Shown here one piece after another: positions 46,594-56,151 of a stretch of 64,000 nucleotides of DNA. The stretch's first letter is position 1; every line of letters starts with the position of its first letter. Under the pieces are notes generated by a model that saw only the letters and a program-made list of their open reading frames with translations, had not been told where the DNA came from and searched no databases. This stretch comes from Bacteroidota bacterium (GTDB lineage Bacteria; Bacteroidota; Bacteroidia; Bacteroidales; Prolixibacteraceae). Position numbers and translations under genes: made by a program. The DNA is taken from the NCBI GenBank assembly GCA_029265715.1, contig JAJUGZ010000001.1, positions 62,001 through 126,000 on the forward strand, read 5' to 3'.

Positions 46594-47031
46594 TTAAGCA
46601 ATCTCAATTTCCCGAATCAGTTTCTGTTTTTCTGCAACTTTCTTGGGCAGACGAACCTGAAGCACCCCATTTTTAAATTTTGCTTCAATTTTTTCGACAT
46701 CAATTTTTTCCGAGAGCTGAAACTTGCGTTCAAAATTGTTCGCCGAAAATTCAACATGAGAATACAAATACTCCGTGTTCGTGCGTTCTGCTACTTCTGC
46801 TTTAATGACCAGCAGATTCTTGTCGATTGAAATTTTTACCTGGTCTTTTTCAAAACCAGGCGCCAACAATTCCAACAGAAAATCATCGCTGGTTTCGTAG
46901 ATATTTGCTTGCGGTAAAACCGATTTTTGATTCGCAGCCAATGGGTAATTCCAAACCGAATTTAATAATTCGTCAACCAAGTTATTTCTGAATGCTGCTG
47001 AAACCGGACGGTTAAATCGTATTACGTTCAT
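46594..47031 (-). CDS. Hsp20/alpha-crystallin small heat-shock protein
   Basis: A 145-residue small heat-shock chaperone that holds unfolded proteins. The alpha-crystallin domain spans about residues 38-135: PQANIYETSDDFLLELLAPG, FEKDQVKISIDKNLLVIKAE, ERKFQLSEKIDVEKIEAKF, and the signature KNGVLQVRLPKK. The C-terminal tail has the I-x-I type motif (IREIEIA) used in oligomer assembly. It has a strong Shine-Dalgarno AAGGAGG at 47040-47046, unusual among its neighbours and suited to a rapidly induced protein. Confidence 0.95.
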   Translation of the reverse strand: MNVIRFNRPVSAAFRNNLVDELLNSVWNYPLAANQKSVLPQANIYETSDDFLLELLAPGFEKDQVKISIDKNLLVIKAEVAERTNTEYLYSHVEFSANNFERKFQLSEKIDVEKIEAKFKNGVLQVRLPKKVAEKQKLIREIEIA

Positions 47032-47039
47032 TTTATGTT

Positions 47040-47046
47040 CCTCCTT
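47040..47046 (-). promoter_or_regulatory. Strong ribosome binding site of hsp20
   Basis: AAGGAGG on the minus strand, 8 bases before the hsp20 ATG. Most genes here show no such purine-rich site, so hsp20 is probably translated very efficiently. Confidence 0.75.
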
Positions 47047-47279
47047 GAATTTTAATTATACATTGTTTTGTTTCTGATCATCTCCTTACCAACTACTGTT
47101 CCAAATACCCCGATCCGGATATCTCAAACGAAAATAAAGACATTTTGTCATTGTAAATTCGAAAATTTGAGACATTTTTTCCGATTTATTGTTTATCACA
47201 GTGCCATTTTCAAAAAAATCCAAGCGATCCACTGCGGTATAGCGCCACGCACCAGTTAGGAAAATATCGCTCCGGATGT

Positions 47280-47287
47280 TATTTTTG
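47280..47287 (+). promoter_or_regulatory. -7 promoter element of trmD
   Basis: TATTTTTG matches TAnnTTTG and ends 17 bp before the trmD ATG. A clear -33 TTTG is missing; TTAG at 47256-47259 is the nearest candidate. Confidence 0.45.
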
Positions 47288-47304
47288 CCGAAAATTTTTT
47301 AAAC

Positions 47305-47982
47305 ATGCGCATCGATATTCTTACCGTAGTTCCAGAACTTCTGGAAAGTCCGTTCCGCCATTCAATTATTAAACGCGGGCAAGCCAAAGGCTTGATAGAA
47401 ATCCATGTGCATAACATTCGTGATTTTTCGGAAGACAAACACAAACGGACCGACGACTATGCCTTCAGCGGCGGCGCTGGAATGGTTATGACTATTCAGC
47501 CAATTGAAAGCGCCATTAATTACCTGAAATCACAGCGCGACTACGATGCGGTTATTTATACCAGTCCTGATGGCATAAAATTCAATCAAAAAGAAGCAAA
47601 CAAGCTATCATTATTAAATAACATTATCATCTTGTGCGGACACTACAAGGGCGTTGATCAGCGGGTCCGCGATAACCTGGTCACCATGGAAATATCAATT
47701 GGTGACTATGTTTTGACCGGAGGCGAATTGGCTGCAGCAGTTATCGTCGACAGCGTTGTCCGCTTAGTTCCCGGCGTTTTGTCGGATGAAACGTCGGCAT
47801 TAACCGATTCTTTTCAGGATAACCTGCTGAGCCCACCCGTTTATACCCGCCCGGCAGACTACCATGGTTGGAAAGTACCCGAAATCCTTCTTTCGGGCAA
47901 CGACAAAAAAATTCAGGAATGGCAGGAAAAACAAGCTTACGAACGAACCAAACGGCTTCGCCCAGATTTATTGGACCATTAG
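47305..47982 (+). CDS. trmD: tRNA (guanine37-N1)-methyltransferase TrmD
   Basis: A 225-residue SPOUT-class enzyme that methylates G37 of tRNAs reading CNN codons, preventing frameshifts. It opens [17 protein letters not shown] and contains [13 protein letters not shown], the SAM-knot segments [14 protein letters not shown] and [20 protein letters not shown], and [19 protein letters not shown] before the tail. Length is standard. It stands alone, divergent from hsp20, and not in a ribosomal-protein operon. Confidence 0.97.
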   Translation: MRIDILTVVPELLESPFRHSIIKRGQAKGLIEIHVHNIRDFSEDKHKRTDDYAFSGGAGMVMTIQPIESAINYLKSQRDYDAVIYTSPDGIKFNQKEANKLSLLNNIIILCGHYKGVDQRVRDNLVTMEISIGDYVLTGGELAAAVIVDSVVRLVPGVLSDETSALTDSFQDNLLSPPVYTRPADYHGWKVPEILLSGNDKKIQEWQEKQAYERTKRLRPDLLDH

Positions 47983-48283
47983 AATTTTATCCAAATCCAT
48001 TTCTACCCGAAAACGACATTGGTTACTGATTTTCAGTTCATGCCTGCTGTGAGACAGGATTGACTTTATGCTGTTTAACATCGTCTCCATCAGCCCAAAC
48101 AAGTCAATATTTTATCAATCAAAGCCTTACGAGTCCCGTCGAAATTTATCATCCCGATCCAAAACTGTGCTATAAAACAAGGTTATCCGTCAGGCAGTTG
48201 GAGAAAATCTATATTTGCGCGGTTTTTTTGACAAACCTTTCTATTCTATTTCTAATTACAAACAACTGATAAACTAATCTTTT
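47983..48283 (+). other. Gap between trmD and pckG with a -7 promoter element
   Basis: This is 301 bp without a gene. TATATTTG at 48210-48217 matches TAnnTTTG and lies 67 bp before the pckG start; no good -33 partner is seen. I found no clear terminator for trmD here. Confidence 0.4.
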
Positions 48284-50071
48284 ATGACGAACAACAAGAA
48301 ACTGTTGGCGTGGGTCGATGAGTGGGCCTCACTCTGCCAACCAGACAAAGTGTACTGGTGTGATGGTTCGGAAGAAGAAAACCAACGTTTACTGGATGAA
48401 ATGGTTGCATCGGGCGCTGCCACGAAACTGAATGAGGAAAAACAACCGGGGTCCTACGCTTTCAATTCCGATCCTTCGGACGTTGCCCGCGTTGAAAACC
48501 GCACGTATATCTGCACCGAAAAAGAAGAAGACGCCGGACCAACCAACAACTGGATGGCCCCGGCCGAAATGAAAGCCATCCTTCGTGAAAAATTCAAAGG
48601 TTGCATGAAAGGCCGCACCATGTATGTTATCCCGTTCAGCATGGGCCCATTGGGTTCGGATATTGCCAAAATAGGTATCGAAATTACCGATTCGGCTTAC
48701 GTGGTTGTAAACATGCGCATCATGACCCGCATGGGACAGAAGGTGCTCGATATTTTGGGCGATGGTGATTTTATTCCCTGTGTTCACTCGGTAGGAGCGC
48801 CTCTGAAACCCGGACAAAAAGATGCCAAGTGGCCTTGCGCCCCGATCGAAGAAAAATACATCAGCCATTTCCCTGAAACCCAGGAAATCTGGTCGTATGG
48901 TTCAGGATATGGCGGCAACGCCTTATTGGGGAAAAAATGTCTGGCATTACGTATTGCTTCGTATGTAGCCAAACAAGAAGGCTGGCTGGCAGAACACATG
49001 CTCATCATGGGTATCACCAACCCGAAAGGTGAAAAGAAATACATCGCAGCTGCATTTCCAAGTGCCTGCGGAAAAACCAACTTAGCCATGTTAATCCCGA
49101 CCATTCCGGGCTGGAAAGTTGAAACCGTTGGCGACGACATTGCCTGGATGAAATTCGGCGCCGACGGTCGTCTCTATGCCATCAATCCGGAAGCCGGGTT
49201 CTTTGGCGTTGCGCCAATGACATCCATGGAGACCAATCCGAATGCCATGCTTTCGACTAAAGCAAATACCATTTTCACCAATGTGGGTGTCACCCCCGAT
49301 GGCGACATCTGGTGGGAAGGAATTGGAACAGAATGCCCTGCCGGCACGATAAACTGGAAAAATCAACCACACAACCCGGATGCGGGCGAACCGGTTGCCC
49401 ATCCGAATGCCCGGTTTACGGCACCAGCCAACCAATGTCCGGCTATTGATCCGGAATGGGAAAATCCTGCCGGAGTTCCGATTTCAGCCTTCCTGTTTGG
49501 CGGACGCCGTCCTTCGACTGTTCCGCTGGTGTATCAGGCTAAAAACTGGAACCATGGCGTATTCATGGGGTCGATTGTTGGCTCTGAAGTAACAGCTGCT
49601 GCAATCGGATTAAAAGCTGGCGTTCGCCGCGACCCGTTTGCCATGTTACCGTTCTGCGGTTATCACATGGGCGACTATTTCGGGCACTGGGTCAACATAG
49701 GTAAGATAGCCCCTGATCCTGCCAAATTGCCCAAAATTTTCAACGTAAACTGGTTTCGCAAAGACGAAAACGGCAAATGGCTGTGGCCAGGTTATGGAGA
49801 TAACATGCGCGTGCTGGAATGGATTTTCAACGCCTGCGACGGAACGGTCGAACCGGTGGAAACACCTATCGGCTTTGTCCCAAACAAAAAAGATATCAAC
49901 CTTTCCGGCATTGAGAGCGTAGCAGAAAACATGGACGAGTTGTTGAGCGTCAACAAAGAAAAATGGCTCGACGAATGCGCCCTGATTGAAGAACATTACG
50001 CCAAGTTTGGGGCCCATCTGCCCAACGAACTGAAAGAAGAATTCGAAATTCTGAAAGCCAGTCTCGTTTAA
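48284..50071 (+). CDS. pckG: Phosphoenolpyruvate carboxykinase (GTP)
   Basis: A 595-residue GTP-dependent PEPCK interconverting oxaloacetate and phosphoenolpyruvate. The GTP-type hallmarks are visible: the P-loop with active-site cysteine ([16 protein letters not shown], Cys262), [20 protein letters not shown] (kinase-2 metal site), and [30 protein letters not shown] and [16 protein letters not shown] are also characteristic. In anaerobic or fermentative Bacteroidota the enzyme can run towards oxaloacetate on the succinate branch, or serve gluconeogenesis; sequence does not settle which. It ends at a perfect hairpin terminator. Confidence 0.98.
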   Translation: MTNNKKLLAWVDEWASLCQPDKVYWCDGSEEENQRLLDEMVASGAATKLNEEKQPGSYAFNSDPSDVARVENRTYICTEKEEDAGPTNNWMAPAEMKAILREKFKGCMKGRTMYVIPFSMGPLGSDIAKIGIEITDSAYVVVNMRIMTRMGQKVLDILGDGDFIPCVHSVGAPLKPGQKDAKWPCAPIEEKYISHFPETQEIWSYGSGYGGNALLGKKCLALRIASYVAKQEGWLAEHMLIMGITNPKGEKKYIAAAFPSACGKTNLAMLIPTIPGWKVETVGDDIAWMKFGADGRLYAINPEAGFFGVAPMTSMETNPNAMLSTKANTIFTNVGVTPDGDIWWEGIGTECPAGTINWKNQPHNPDAGEPVAHPNARFTAPANQCPAIDPEWENPAGVPISAFLFGGRRPSTVPLVYQAKNWNHGVFMGSIVGSEVTAAAIGLKAGVRRDPFAMLPFCGYHMGDYFGHWVNIGKIAPDPAKLPKIFNVNWFRKDENGKWLWPGYGDNMRVLEWIFNACDGTVEPVETPIGFVPNKKDINLSGIESVAENMDELLSVNKEKWLDECALIEEHYAKFGAHLPNELKEEFEILKASLV

Positions 50072-50103
50072 AAATTTGCATTTTCAACCATACCAAAACT
50101 CAG

Positions 50104-50133
50104 TAGGAGGAAAATAAAATCGTTTTCCTCCTA
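50104..50133 (+). terminator. Intrinsic terminator of pckG
   Basis: TAGGAGGAAAA (50104-50114) pairs perfectly with TTTTCCTCCTA (50123-50133), followed by TTTCATTTTC. It begins 32 bp after the pckG stop. Confidence 0.85.
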
Positions 50134-50353
50134 TTTCATTTTCAGACCTTCCACACCTCCATGCGTACATGTACGATACTCTGCCCTCTGCTTCCCCTCT
50201 GACATATACGAATTCCGAAAACTGCCGGATAAGGATTTTTTCAAAATACAAGAGCAATGATCCACAACCACTCTTTTGCAGGCGTTCCAAGGTTAATGGC
50301 AGCACAAAAAGCCCCCGTCTTAGGACACAAAAGACCGATTAAATAAAATATCT
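50134..50353. other. Gap between convergent terminators
   Basis: About 220 bp between the pckG and lolA terminators. No credible gene or RNA was found. Confidence 0.4.
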
Positions 50354-50399
50354 CAATAAAGAAAAAGGCCGCTCATGCGAACGACCTTTTTCTTTATTG
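50354..50399 (-). terminator. Intrinsic terminator of the ftsK-lolA operon
   Basis: On the minus strand CAATAAAGAAAAAGG and CCTTTTTCTTTATTG pair fully, with CG pairs continuing the stem, about 18 bp in all. The descending arm carries the T-rich run. It starts 18 bp past the lolA-like stop. Confidence 0.85.
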
Positions 50400-50416
50400 G
50401 GATAAAATCTGGTTGC

Positions 50417-51067
50417 TTACCGCATATCAACCACCTCAACACCAGGATGAGCAGCTTTGTTAAACACAAAGTCCGAGTCTTTATACACCCCATCCGTTTT
50501 CAGCGAGTTCACTTTAATTTTATAGTGGTTGCCGTCTTTGCCATACATGTCGGCACTCCGGATGAACATCTTCTGTTTGTCGATGGCAATGTTCACCCGC
50601 TGGAATTCTTTCGTTTTATCGGTCGGGAACAGGTCGATCACATACGAGGGCACCCCGTCAACCACTGATTCGCTGACAAACTTGTAATTAAAGCCGTTTT
50701 CGTAGATAGTGAACAATTTGGCCGGGTCCATCAAGTCGTCGGTATTATCTTCAATATTCGAGATGGTAACTTCGTTGACGCTTTTCATATACGACCATAT
50801 AGTTGTTCCGTCGCTGGTAATTTCAAGTCCCATGCCCGGGAGCGTCACTTTGTATTTTTTGCCTTTCATCACCAGCGTACCGCTGTTGGCTTCATTAATA
50901 CCCTCGGCTTTATTCTCCATGGTAAACAAAAACTGAGCATTAATCGAACTCGAGGTCTGTGTTTTTTGGGTAACCTGTTCCAGAATCTGTTTTGCTTTTT
51001 CGTCGCGCTGCCCAAAACTGTATAGTCCGATGAGCAAAAACGCGAACAAGAGGAAATTCTTCTTCAT
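50417..51067 (-). CDS. LolA-like periplasmic lipoprotein carrier
   Basis: A 216-residue exported protein (signal FLLFAFLLIGLYSFGQ) of the LolA/LolB half-barrel family, which carries lipoproteins or similar lipids from inner to outer membrane. Typical segments are SSINAQFLFTMENKAEGINE, GTLVMKGKKYKVTLPGMGLE, TTIWSYMKSVNEVTISN, and YVIDLFPTDKTKEFQRVNIA. It lies 23 bp downstream of ftsK, a pairing common in Bacteroidota, and they share a terminator. I do not give a symbol because LolA paralogues with other lipid cargoes exist. Confidence 0.85.
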   Translation of the reverse strand: MKKNFLLFAFLLIGLYSFGQRDEKAKQILEQVTQKTQTSSSINAQFLFTMENKAEGINEANSGTLVMKGKKYKVTLPGMGLEITSDGTTIWSYMKSVNEVTISNIEDNTDDLMDPAKLFTIYENGFNYKFVSESVVDGVPSYVIDLFPTDKTKEFQRVNIAIDKQKMFIRSADMYGKDGNHYKIKVNSLKTDGVYKDSDFVFNKAAHPGVEVVDMR

Positions 51068-51090
51068 TGATTGTTTTCTTTTCTGTGTTT

Positions 51091-53562
51091 TTATAGGCTA
51101 TTCAATAATTGTTCCAAAGTATATTCATCCTGAATGAGCACCTGACGGGCTTTGCTACCCTCGCTCGGGCCCACCACGCCGGCAGCTTCCAACTGGTCCA
51201 TGATGCGGCCTGCACGGTTGTACCCAATGGCAAATTTGCGCTGGATCATCGAAGTCGATCCCATTTGGTTCAGCACCACCAGACGGGCTGCATCGTCGAA
51301 CATTTCATCGCGGTTGGCCAGATCGGCATCCAGGGCGCCTCCGCCATCTTCGGTGTCGCCTACATAATCGGGCAACATAAAGGCAGTCGGGTAACCTTTC
51401 TGTTCTGCAATAAACTGGCAAACGCGTTCTACTTCAGGCGTATCAACAAAAGCACACTGAACACGGGTCATCGCGCTCCCGGCCGAAATCAGCATGTCGC
51501 CCTTCCCGATCAACTGGTTGGCCCCCGGTGTGTCCAAAATGGTGCGCGAGTCGATCATCGAAGCCACCTTAAAGGCGATACGGGCCGGGAAGTTTGCCTT
51601 GATAACCCCGGTAATAATGTTGGTCGACGGACGCTGCGTGGCAATAATCATGTGGATCCCCACGGCACGGGCAAGCTGCGCAATACGGGCAATCGGCAAT
51701 TCCACCTCTTTCCCGGCCGTCATGATCAGGTCGGCAAACTCATCGACAATCACCACAATGTAAGGCAAATAGCGGTGTCCCTTCTCCGGATTTAAACGGC
51801 GGGAGATGAACTTGGCATTGTACTCGATAATATTTCGGGTATGAGCCTTTTTGAGCAGGTCATACCGGGTATCCATTTCCACAGTCAGCGAGTTCAGCGT
51901 ATTTTTTACTTTTTGAATGTCGGAAATAATTGCTTCTTCTTCGTCGGGCATTTTGGCCAGAAAATGCTTTTCGAGAGTTGAATACAGCGTCAGTTCCACT
52001 TTCTTCGGGTCGACCAGCACAAATTTCAGCTGCGACGGATGCTTCTTGTACAGCAGGGAAGTGATGATGGCATTCAATCCCACCGATTTACCCTGACCGG
52101 TTGCACCAGCTACCAGAATGTGCGGCATCTTGGCCAGATCGACCATATAGGTTTCGTTCGAGATGGTTTTTCCCAACGCAATCGGCAATTCAGCATTCGA
52201 CTCCTGAAATTTCTTCGAGCCGATAATCGAGCGCATCGAGACCACTTCCGGTTTCTGGTTCGGAACTTCGATACCAATTGTTCCGCGGCCCGGAATTGGT
52301 GCAATAATGCGAATTCCCAAGGCAGCCAGGCTCAGAGCGATATCGTCTTCCAGATTTTTGATCTTGGCAATACGAATACCCGGCGCCGGCACAATCTCGT
52401 ACAACGTAATGGTTGGCCCAATGGTAGCCCTGATTTTTGTAATCTCGATCTTATAATGACGGAGCGTTTCAACAATCTTGTTCTTGTTCGAAATCAATTC
52501 TTCGTTGCTAACTTCGGCATTTCCCGAAGAATGTTCATCCAATAAATCAATGGTTGGATATTTGTACGATGACAGATCAAGTGTCGGGTCATAATCTTCA
52601 GCCGGAGGGTTCGGATATTCCTCGTCATCCGCTTCCGGTTCTTCCACATGCATCTCCGGATTCAGGTTTTGTTCAACTTCCATTTCCGGTTCTTTGGCAA
52701 CGCGTCCATCGCTTTTCATCCGGCTTTCGATGCTCATTGCAATATCCTTGGCCGAAATCGTATTCTCAACTTCCAGGTCATCATCGTTAAAACTATCCGG
52801 ATCAAATACTGCTTTGACGTGGTCTTCTTCGGTAATCACTTTGGAAATTGCATTATCTTCAACGGGTTGAACCGGGGCAGTAAAACCACCAGCCATGGCT
52901 GGTTCCGGAACATCGTCCAGATTTTCATTTTCCGGTTTCGGCGGTTTGCTGAACAGGTTTTTCATCCATGGAATGAAATTGCTAATGCCGGCAACAGCCA
53001 GAACGAACGCGTAAAGACCGAGAGCAAACATGGCTCCGACGGTTCCTAACATAGCCGAAAGCCAGCTCGAAAAGAACAAACCGTAAATCCCTCCCAGATA
53101 CAAAAACTGGTCGCTTTCGGAATCGACAAACAACATGCCCAGCACAGTCGACATCCAGAACATCAGCAACACTGAAAATACCAGTACTTTGCCAAAACGA
53201 ATGGCTTTTACACCAAATAAGCGTAACGATGTTGTAATGAATAGAAAAACGAAAAAAAACGAAGCCAGTCCAAAACCCTGGTTAATTAAAACTTCGCCCA
53301 GATAGGCACCGGTTTTGCCCCCTGAATTCTGAACTTTGACAGTTGCGTCGCCAACAAACTCACCAGCTGGCAAATCAAGTTTGCTCTGATCGGCTGCGCC
53401 AGAAGAGAGGAAAGAAACGAAGGCAATCAGCATGTAAACACCTAAAACCATAAATGTTACAGCCAATGTATAACGAAATTTATCGCTCTTGAAAAAAGCG
53501 AACCGGACCTTCCTTGCTTTGGGTTCCGGCTTTCTGGGTGATTTTTTTGCTTGTTTAGCCAT
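51091..53562 (-). CDS. ftsK: DNA translocase FtsK
   Basis: An 823-residue FtsK/SpoIIIE translocase that moves chromosome ends through the division septum. I start it at ATG 53562 (MAKQAKKSPRKPEPKARKVR), a typical basic N-terminus; upstream ATGs would add an unusual leader. Four membrane segments lie in the first ~190 residues. An acidic linker of ~190 residues follows. The motor carries alpha/beta domains, Walker A GATGQGKSVGLN (about residue 485), Walker B IVVIVDEFADLIM, and HMIIATQRPSTNIITGVIKA. The C-terminal winged-helix gamma domain (STSMIQRKFAIGYNRAGRIM) reads KOPS-like sites. Confidence 0.96.
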   Translation of the reverse strand: MAKQAKKSPRKPEPKARKVRFAFFKSDKFRYTLAVTFMVLGVYMLIAFVSFLSSGAADQSKLDLPAGEFVGDATVKVQNSGGKTGAYLGEVLINQGFGLASFFFVFLFITTSLRLFGVKAIRFGKVLVFSVLLMFWMSTVLGMLFVDSESDQFLYLGGIYGLFFSSWLSAMLGTVGAMFALGLYAFVLAVAGISNFIPWMKNLFSKPPKPENENLDDVPEPAMAGGFTAPVQPVEDNAISKVITEEDHVKAVFDPDSFNDDDLEVENTISAKDIAMSIESRMKSDGRVAKEPEMEVEQNLNPEMHVEEPEADDEEYPNPPAEDYDPTLDLSSYKYPTIDLLDEHSSGNAEVSNEELISNKNKIVETLRHYKIEITKIRATIGPTITLYEIVPAPGIRIAKIKNLEDDIALSLAALGIRIIAPIPGRGTIGIEVPNQKPEVVSMRSIIGSKKFQESNAELPIALGKTISNETYMVDLAKMPHILVAGATGQGKSVGLNAIITSLLYKKHPSQLKFVLVDPKKVELTLYSTLEKHFLAKMPDEEEAIISDIQKVKNTLNSLTVEMDTRYDLLKKAHTRNIIEYNAKFISRRLNPEKGHRYLPYIVVIVDEFADLIMTAGKEVELPIARIAQLARAVGIHMIIATQRPSTNIITGVIKANFPARIAFKVASMIDSRTILDTPGANQLIGKGDMLISAGSAMTRVQCAFVDTPEVERVCQFIAEQKGYPTAFMLPDYVGDTEDGGGALDADLANRDEMFDDAARLVVLNQMGSTSMIQRKFAIGYNRAGRIMDQLEAAGVVGPSEGSKARQVLIQDEYTLEQLLNSL

Positions 53563-53728
53563 TGTTTTCCATAATTCGGTTGCAAAGGTAACGATTTTAA
53601 CGTTCATATATTTTCTGCTCCACTTCAATCGGGAAATAATAATTGACAGTGGCAGGTTAGGCAGGAACTACATAAGCCTATAAAGCACAATGAACCGATT
53701 CGGGTTTAGATGTCGGCATTTCTCTATT
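53563..53728. other. Upstream gap of ftsK
   Basis: The first 166 bp of the 373-bp gap between divergent ftsK and arcC. It should hold the ftsK promoter, but I see no clear TTTG/TAnnTTTG pair on the minus strand. Confidence 0.35.
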
Positions 53729-53800
53729 CAAGATAAAGATTGAAGATCAAAGATTGAAGACTAAAGATTGAAGACTAAAGATCAAAGATTGAAGATTGAA
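53729..53800. repeat. Short tandem repeat of ~14-bp unit AAAGATTGAAGACT
   Basis: About 72 bp made of five imperfect copies of AAAGATTGAAGA followed by CT, TC or nothing. It lies in the gap between the divergent ftsK and arcC genes. Such arrays can vary in copy number; no function is evident. Confidence 0.85.
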
Positions 53801-53901
53801 TTCATCATTCCCATTCTTCCAGCTGCCAGCTTCTGTTTTAAAGCATTGCCGTAACATCCGGAGAACAGGCATTCATCATGCTTTTCGCCTGATTGATTCA
53901 C

Positions 53902-53909
53902 TATGTTTG
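53902..53909 (+). promoter_or_regulatory. -7 promoter element of arcC that decides the start
   Basis: TATGTTTG matches TAnnTTTG. It overlaps a possible upstream ATG at 53903, so the message should begin after it and translation should start at the ATG at 53936. Confidence 0.55.
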
Positions 53910-53935
53910 TTTCAAATGCATCAATTTTCAATGGT

Positions 53936-54895
53936 ATGAAGAAAATTGCCGTAGTTGCCCTGGGAGGCAACGCCCTGCTTCGCGAAAACGAAACCGGCAC
54001 CATCGAGCAGCAGGAAGCCAACACGACCGACACGCTAGAAAACCTGGTTTTCCTGCTCAACGCGGGTTATGAAATTGTAATCACGCACGGGAACGGGCCA
54101 CAGGTTGGTAACATTTTGATGCGAAACGATGCAGGTAAACAATTGTACGACATTGCCCCGATGCCCCTGGATATTTGTGTAGCCGATTCACAGGGAGGAA
54201 TTGGCTACATGATTGAACGAATGATGCGCAATGTGCTAAACAAGCACGGCATACGGAAAAATGTTATCAGCATGATTACCATGGTAACTGTCGACCCAAA
54301 CGACCCTGCTTTTGAGAATCCGACCAAGCGTATCGGAAAGATTTATTCGCATGAAGAGGCCGACCATCTGGCAGAAACCAAAGGCTGGTCGTTCAAACCA
54401 TCAACCAAAGGTCATGGAGGCTGGAACCGGGTCGTGCCGTCTCCCCTGCCACACGACATCATTAATAAAGAAACAATCGAACAATTAGTCCGTGCCGGGA
54501 ATATCGTAATTGCTGCCGGTGGCGGCGGGATTCCGGTTTACTACGACGAAAACAACGACCTGCGCACTCTGGATGCCGTTATCGACAAGGATTTAGCGTC
54601 GGCCCTGCTGGCATCCAAAATCAGGGCCAACGAATTTTATATCTTGACCGATGTTCCGTTCATCTATAAAGATTTTGGCCTTCCGACCCAGGAAAAACTC
54701 GAATTTCTGGATTATGCCGACACCATAAAATACCTCGAAGCCGGAACGTTTGCCGAAGGATCGATGGCCCCCAAAATTAAAGCCTGTCTGCATTTCATTG
54801 AAAACGGCGGAGAGAAATCGGTCATAACCGAGGCCAAAAAGTTGGAAGATAAATCGTACGGGTCTAAAATCACCATGCATTACGACGAAACTTAA
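53936..54895 (+). CDS. arcC: Carbamate kinase
   Basis: A 319-residue carbamate kinase of the amino-acid-kinase fold, which makes ATP from carbamoyl phosphate and ADP in arginine/citrulline catabolism. Family motifs are clear: KKIAVVALGGNALL, ITHGNGPQVGNIL, CVADSQGGIGYMIE, VVPSPLPHDIINKETI, IAAGGGGIPVYYDE, DAVIDKDLASALLA and FAEGSMAPKIKACLHF. The start at 53936 fits the -7 element and the family's N-terminus. It precedes a catabolic-type ornithine carbamoyltransferase by ~100 bp. No arginine deiminase gene is in the window, so the source of citrulline or carbamoyl phosphate is unclear. Confidence 0.97.
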   Translation: MKKIAVVALGGNALLRENETGTIEQQEANTTDTLENLVFLLNAGYEIVITHGNGPQVGNILMRNDAGKQLYDIAPMPLDICVADSQGGIGYMIERMMRNVLNKHGIRKNVISMITMVTVDPNDPAFENPTKRIGKIYSHEEADHLAETKGWSFKPSTKGHGGWNRVVPSPLPHDIINKETIEQLVRAGNIVIAAGGGGIPVYYDENNDLRTLDAVIDKDLASALLASKIRANEFYILTDVPFIYKDFGLPTQEKLEFLDYADTIKYLEAGTFAEGSMAPKIKACLHFIENGGEKSVITEAKKLEDKSYGSKITMHYDET

Positions 54896-54996
54896 ATAAT
54901 CATAAAATAACCAAAGCAAAACGAGACCTTAACGTATCAGTCGATCCCAATTGCTAATTTTAAGCGTAAAACCTGAAAAAATTGAAAACCATGGAA

Positions 54997-55995
54997 ATGA
55001 ACCTAAAAAAAAGAAACTTCCTGAAATTACTCGATTTTTCCCCGGAAGAAATACAATACCTGCTAAACCTTTCAACCAAATTGAAGAAAGCAAAAAAAAG
55101 CGGGCTGGAAGAACAAATGCTGCTTGGTAAAAATATAGCCCTGATATTCGAGAAAACTTCGACCCGTACCCGTTGTGCTTTTGAAGTTGCAGCGCACGAC
55201 CAGGGCGCCAATGTTACCTATCTGGGGCCTGTCGGCTCACAAATCGGGCACAAAGAATCTATTAAAGACACCGCCCGCGTATTGGGCCGCATGTACGACG
55301 GCATTGAATACCGCGGCTATGGTCAGGAGATCGTGGAAGAATTAGCCAAATACGCGGGGGTCCCCGTCTGGAACGGGCTAACTACCGAATTTCACCCCAC
55401 CCAGGTCTTGGCCGATCTGATGACCATGCAGGAACACTGTGCTAAACCCCTCAACCAGGTTAAGTTCTGCTACCTGGGCGATGCCCACAACAACATGGGC
55501 AATTCGCTAATGGTTGGCGCTGCCAAAATGGGCATGGATTTCCGGGCTGCGGCACCCAAAGGATGTCAACCATCCATCGAGCTACAACAAAGATGTCAGG
55601 ACATAGCCGTACAAACCGGAGCCCGTATCCTGATTACCGAAAGCGTTGAAGAGGCTGTAAAAGACTGTGATTTCCTGTACACCGACGTTTGGGTATCAAT
55701 GGGAGAACCCGAATCGGCCTGGGCAGAGCGGATTAAACTGCTACAGCCGTATCAAATTAATTCGAAGGTTTTGCAAATGACCGGAAACCCCAACGTGAAG
55801 TTTTTGCATTGCCTTCCGGCTTTCCACAACCGGGAAACCAAGGTAGGCGAAGAAATTTTCCAAAAGTACGGATTGGATGCCATGGAAGTAACCGATGATG
55901 TTTTTGAAAGCGAAGCTTCCATTGTGTTTGATCAGGCAGAAAACCGGCTTCATACCATCAAGGCAATTATGGTTGCCACATTAAATGAGTGGTAA
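54997..55995 (+). CDS. arcB: Ornithine carbamoyltransferase, catabolic type
   Basis: A 332-residue OTCase. The chosen ATG at 54997 ([19 protein letters not shown]) matches family starts; 54991 is an alternative. The carbamoyl-phosphate loop is [24 protein letters not shown] lies at His133, and the ornithine-site loop is HCLPAFHN with Cys272. [20 protein letters not shown] resembles catabolic ArcB proteins. It phosphorolyses citrulline to ornithine and carbamoyl phosphate, which arcC then uses. Bacteroidota that make arginine through N-acetyl- or N-succinylornithine use a different transferase; I see no sign of that specificity here, but the direction is inferred from the arcC neighbour. Confidence 0.93.
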   Translation: MNLKKRNFLKLLDFSPEEIQYLLNLSTKLKKAKKSGLEEQMLLGKNIALIFEKTSTRTRCAFEVAAHDQGANVTYLGPVGSQIGHKESIKDTARVLGRMYDGIEYRGYGQEIVEELAKYAGVPVWNGLTTEFHPTQVLADLMTMQEHCAKPLNQVKFCYLGDAHNNMGNSLMVGAAKMGMDFRAAAPKGCQPSIELQQRCQDIAVQTGARILITESVEEAVKDCDFLYTDVWVSMGEPESAWAERIKLLQPYQINSKVLQMTGNPNVKFLHCLPAFHNRETKVGEEIFQKYGLDAMEVTDDVFESEASIVFDQAENRLHTIKAIMVATLNEW

Positions 55996-56014
55996 CCTGT
56001 TATCGCCGGACTGT

Positions 56015-56055
56015 AAAAAACGTTTCCGGAGAATGAGCCTTTGGAAACGTTTTTT
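56015..56055 (+). terminator. Intrinsic terminator of arcC-arcB
   Basis: AAAAAACGTTTCC (56015-56027) pairs perfectly over 13 bp with GGAAACGTTTTTT (56043-56055), ending in T6. It lies 20 bp past the arcB stop. Confidence 0.9.
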
Positions 56056-56100
56056 ATGGCACGAGTGCCTTAAAACACCGTGAAATATCCGTTTTGATCC

Positions 56101-56108
56101 TATCTTTG
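56101..56108 (+). promoter_or_regulatory. -7 promoter element of the GH29 gene
   Basis: TATCTTTG matches TAnnTTTG and lies 43 bp before the ATG. No good -33 TTTG is seen at the expected spacing. Confidence 0.5.
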
Positions 56109-56151
56109 TCAGCACAATACAGCACAGTAAAACCACTTAAAACCTTAAACT

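Noticed and set aside
48389-48868. 159-codon minus-strand frame opposite pckG
   Set aside because: It is an antisense shadow of a well-conserved PEPCK gene.
50084-50305. 73-codon minus-strand frame between pckG and lolA
   Set aside because: It runs through the pckG terminator, shows no family features, and looks like a chance frame in a non-coding gap.
53729-53800. Short repeat as a CRISPR array
   Set aside because: The units are 12-14 bp without spacers and no cas genes are present.
54982-54996. TTG start for the ornithine carbamoyltransferase at 54982
   Set aside because: An ATG at 54997 aligns with the family N-terminus, and the extra residues are not typical.
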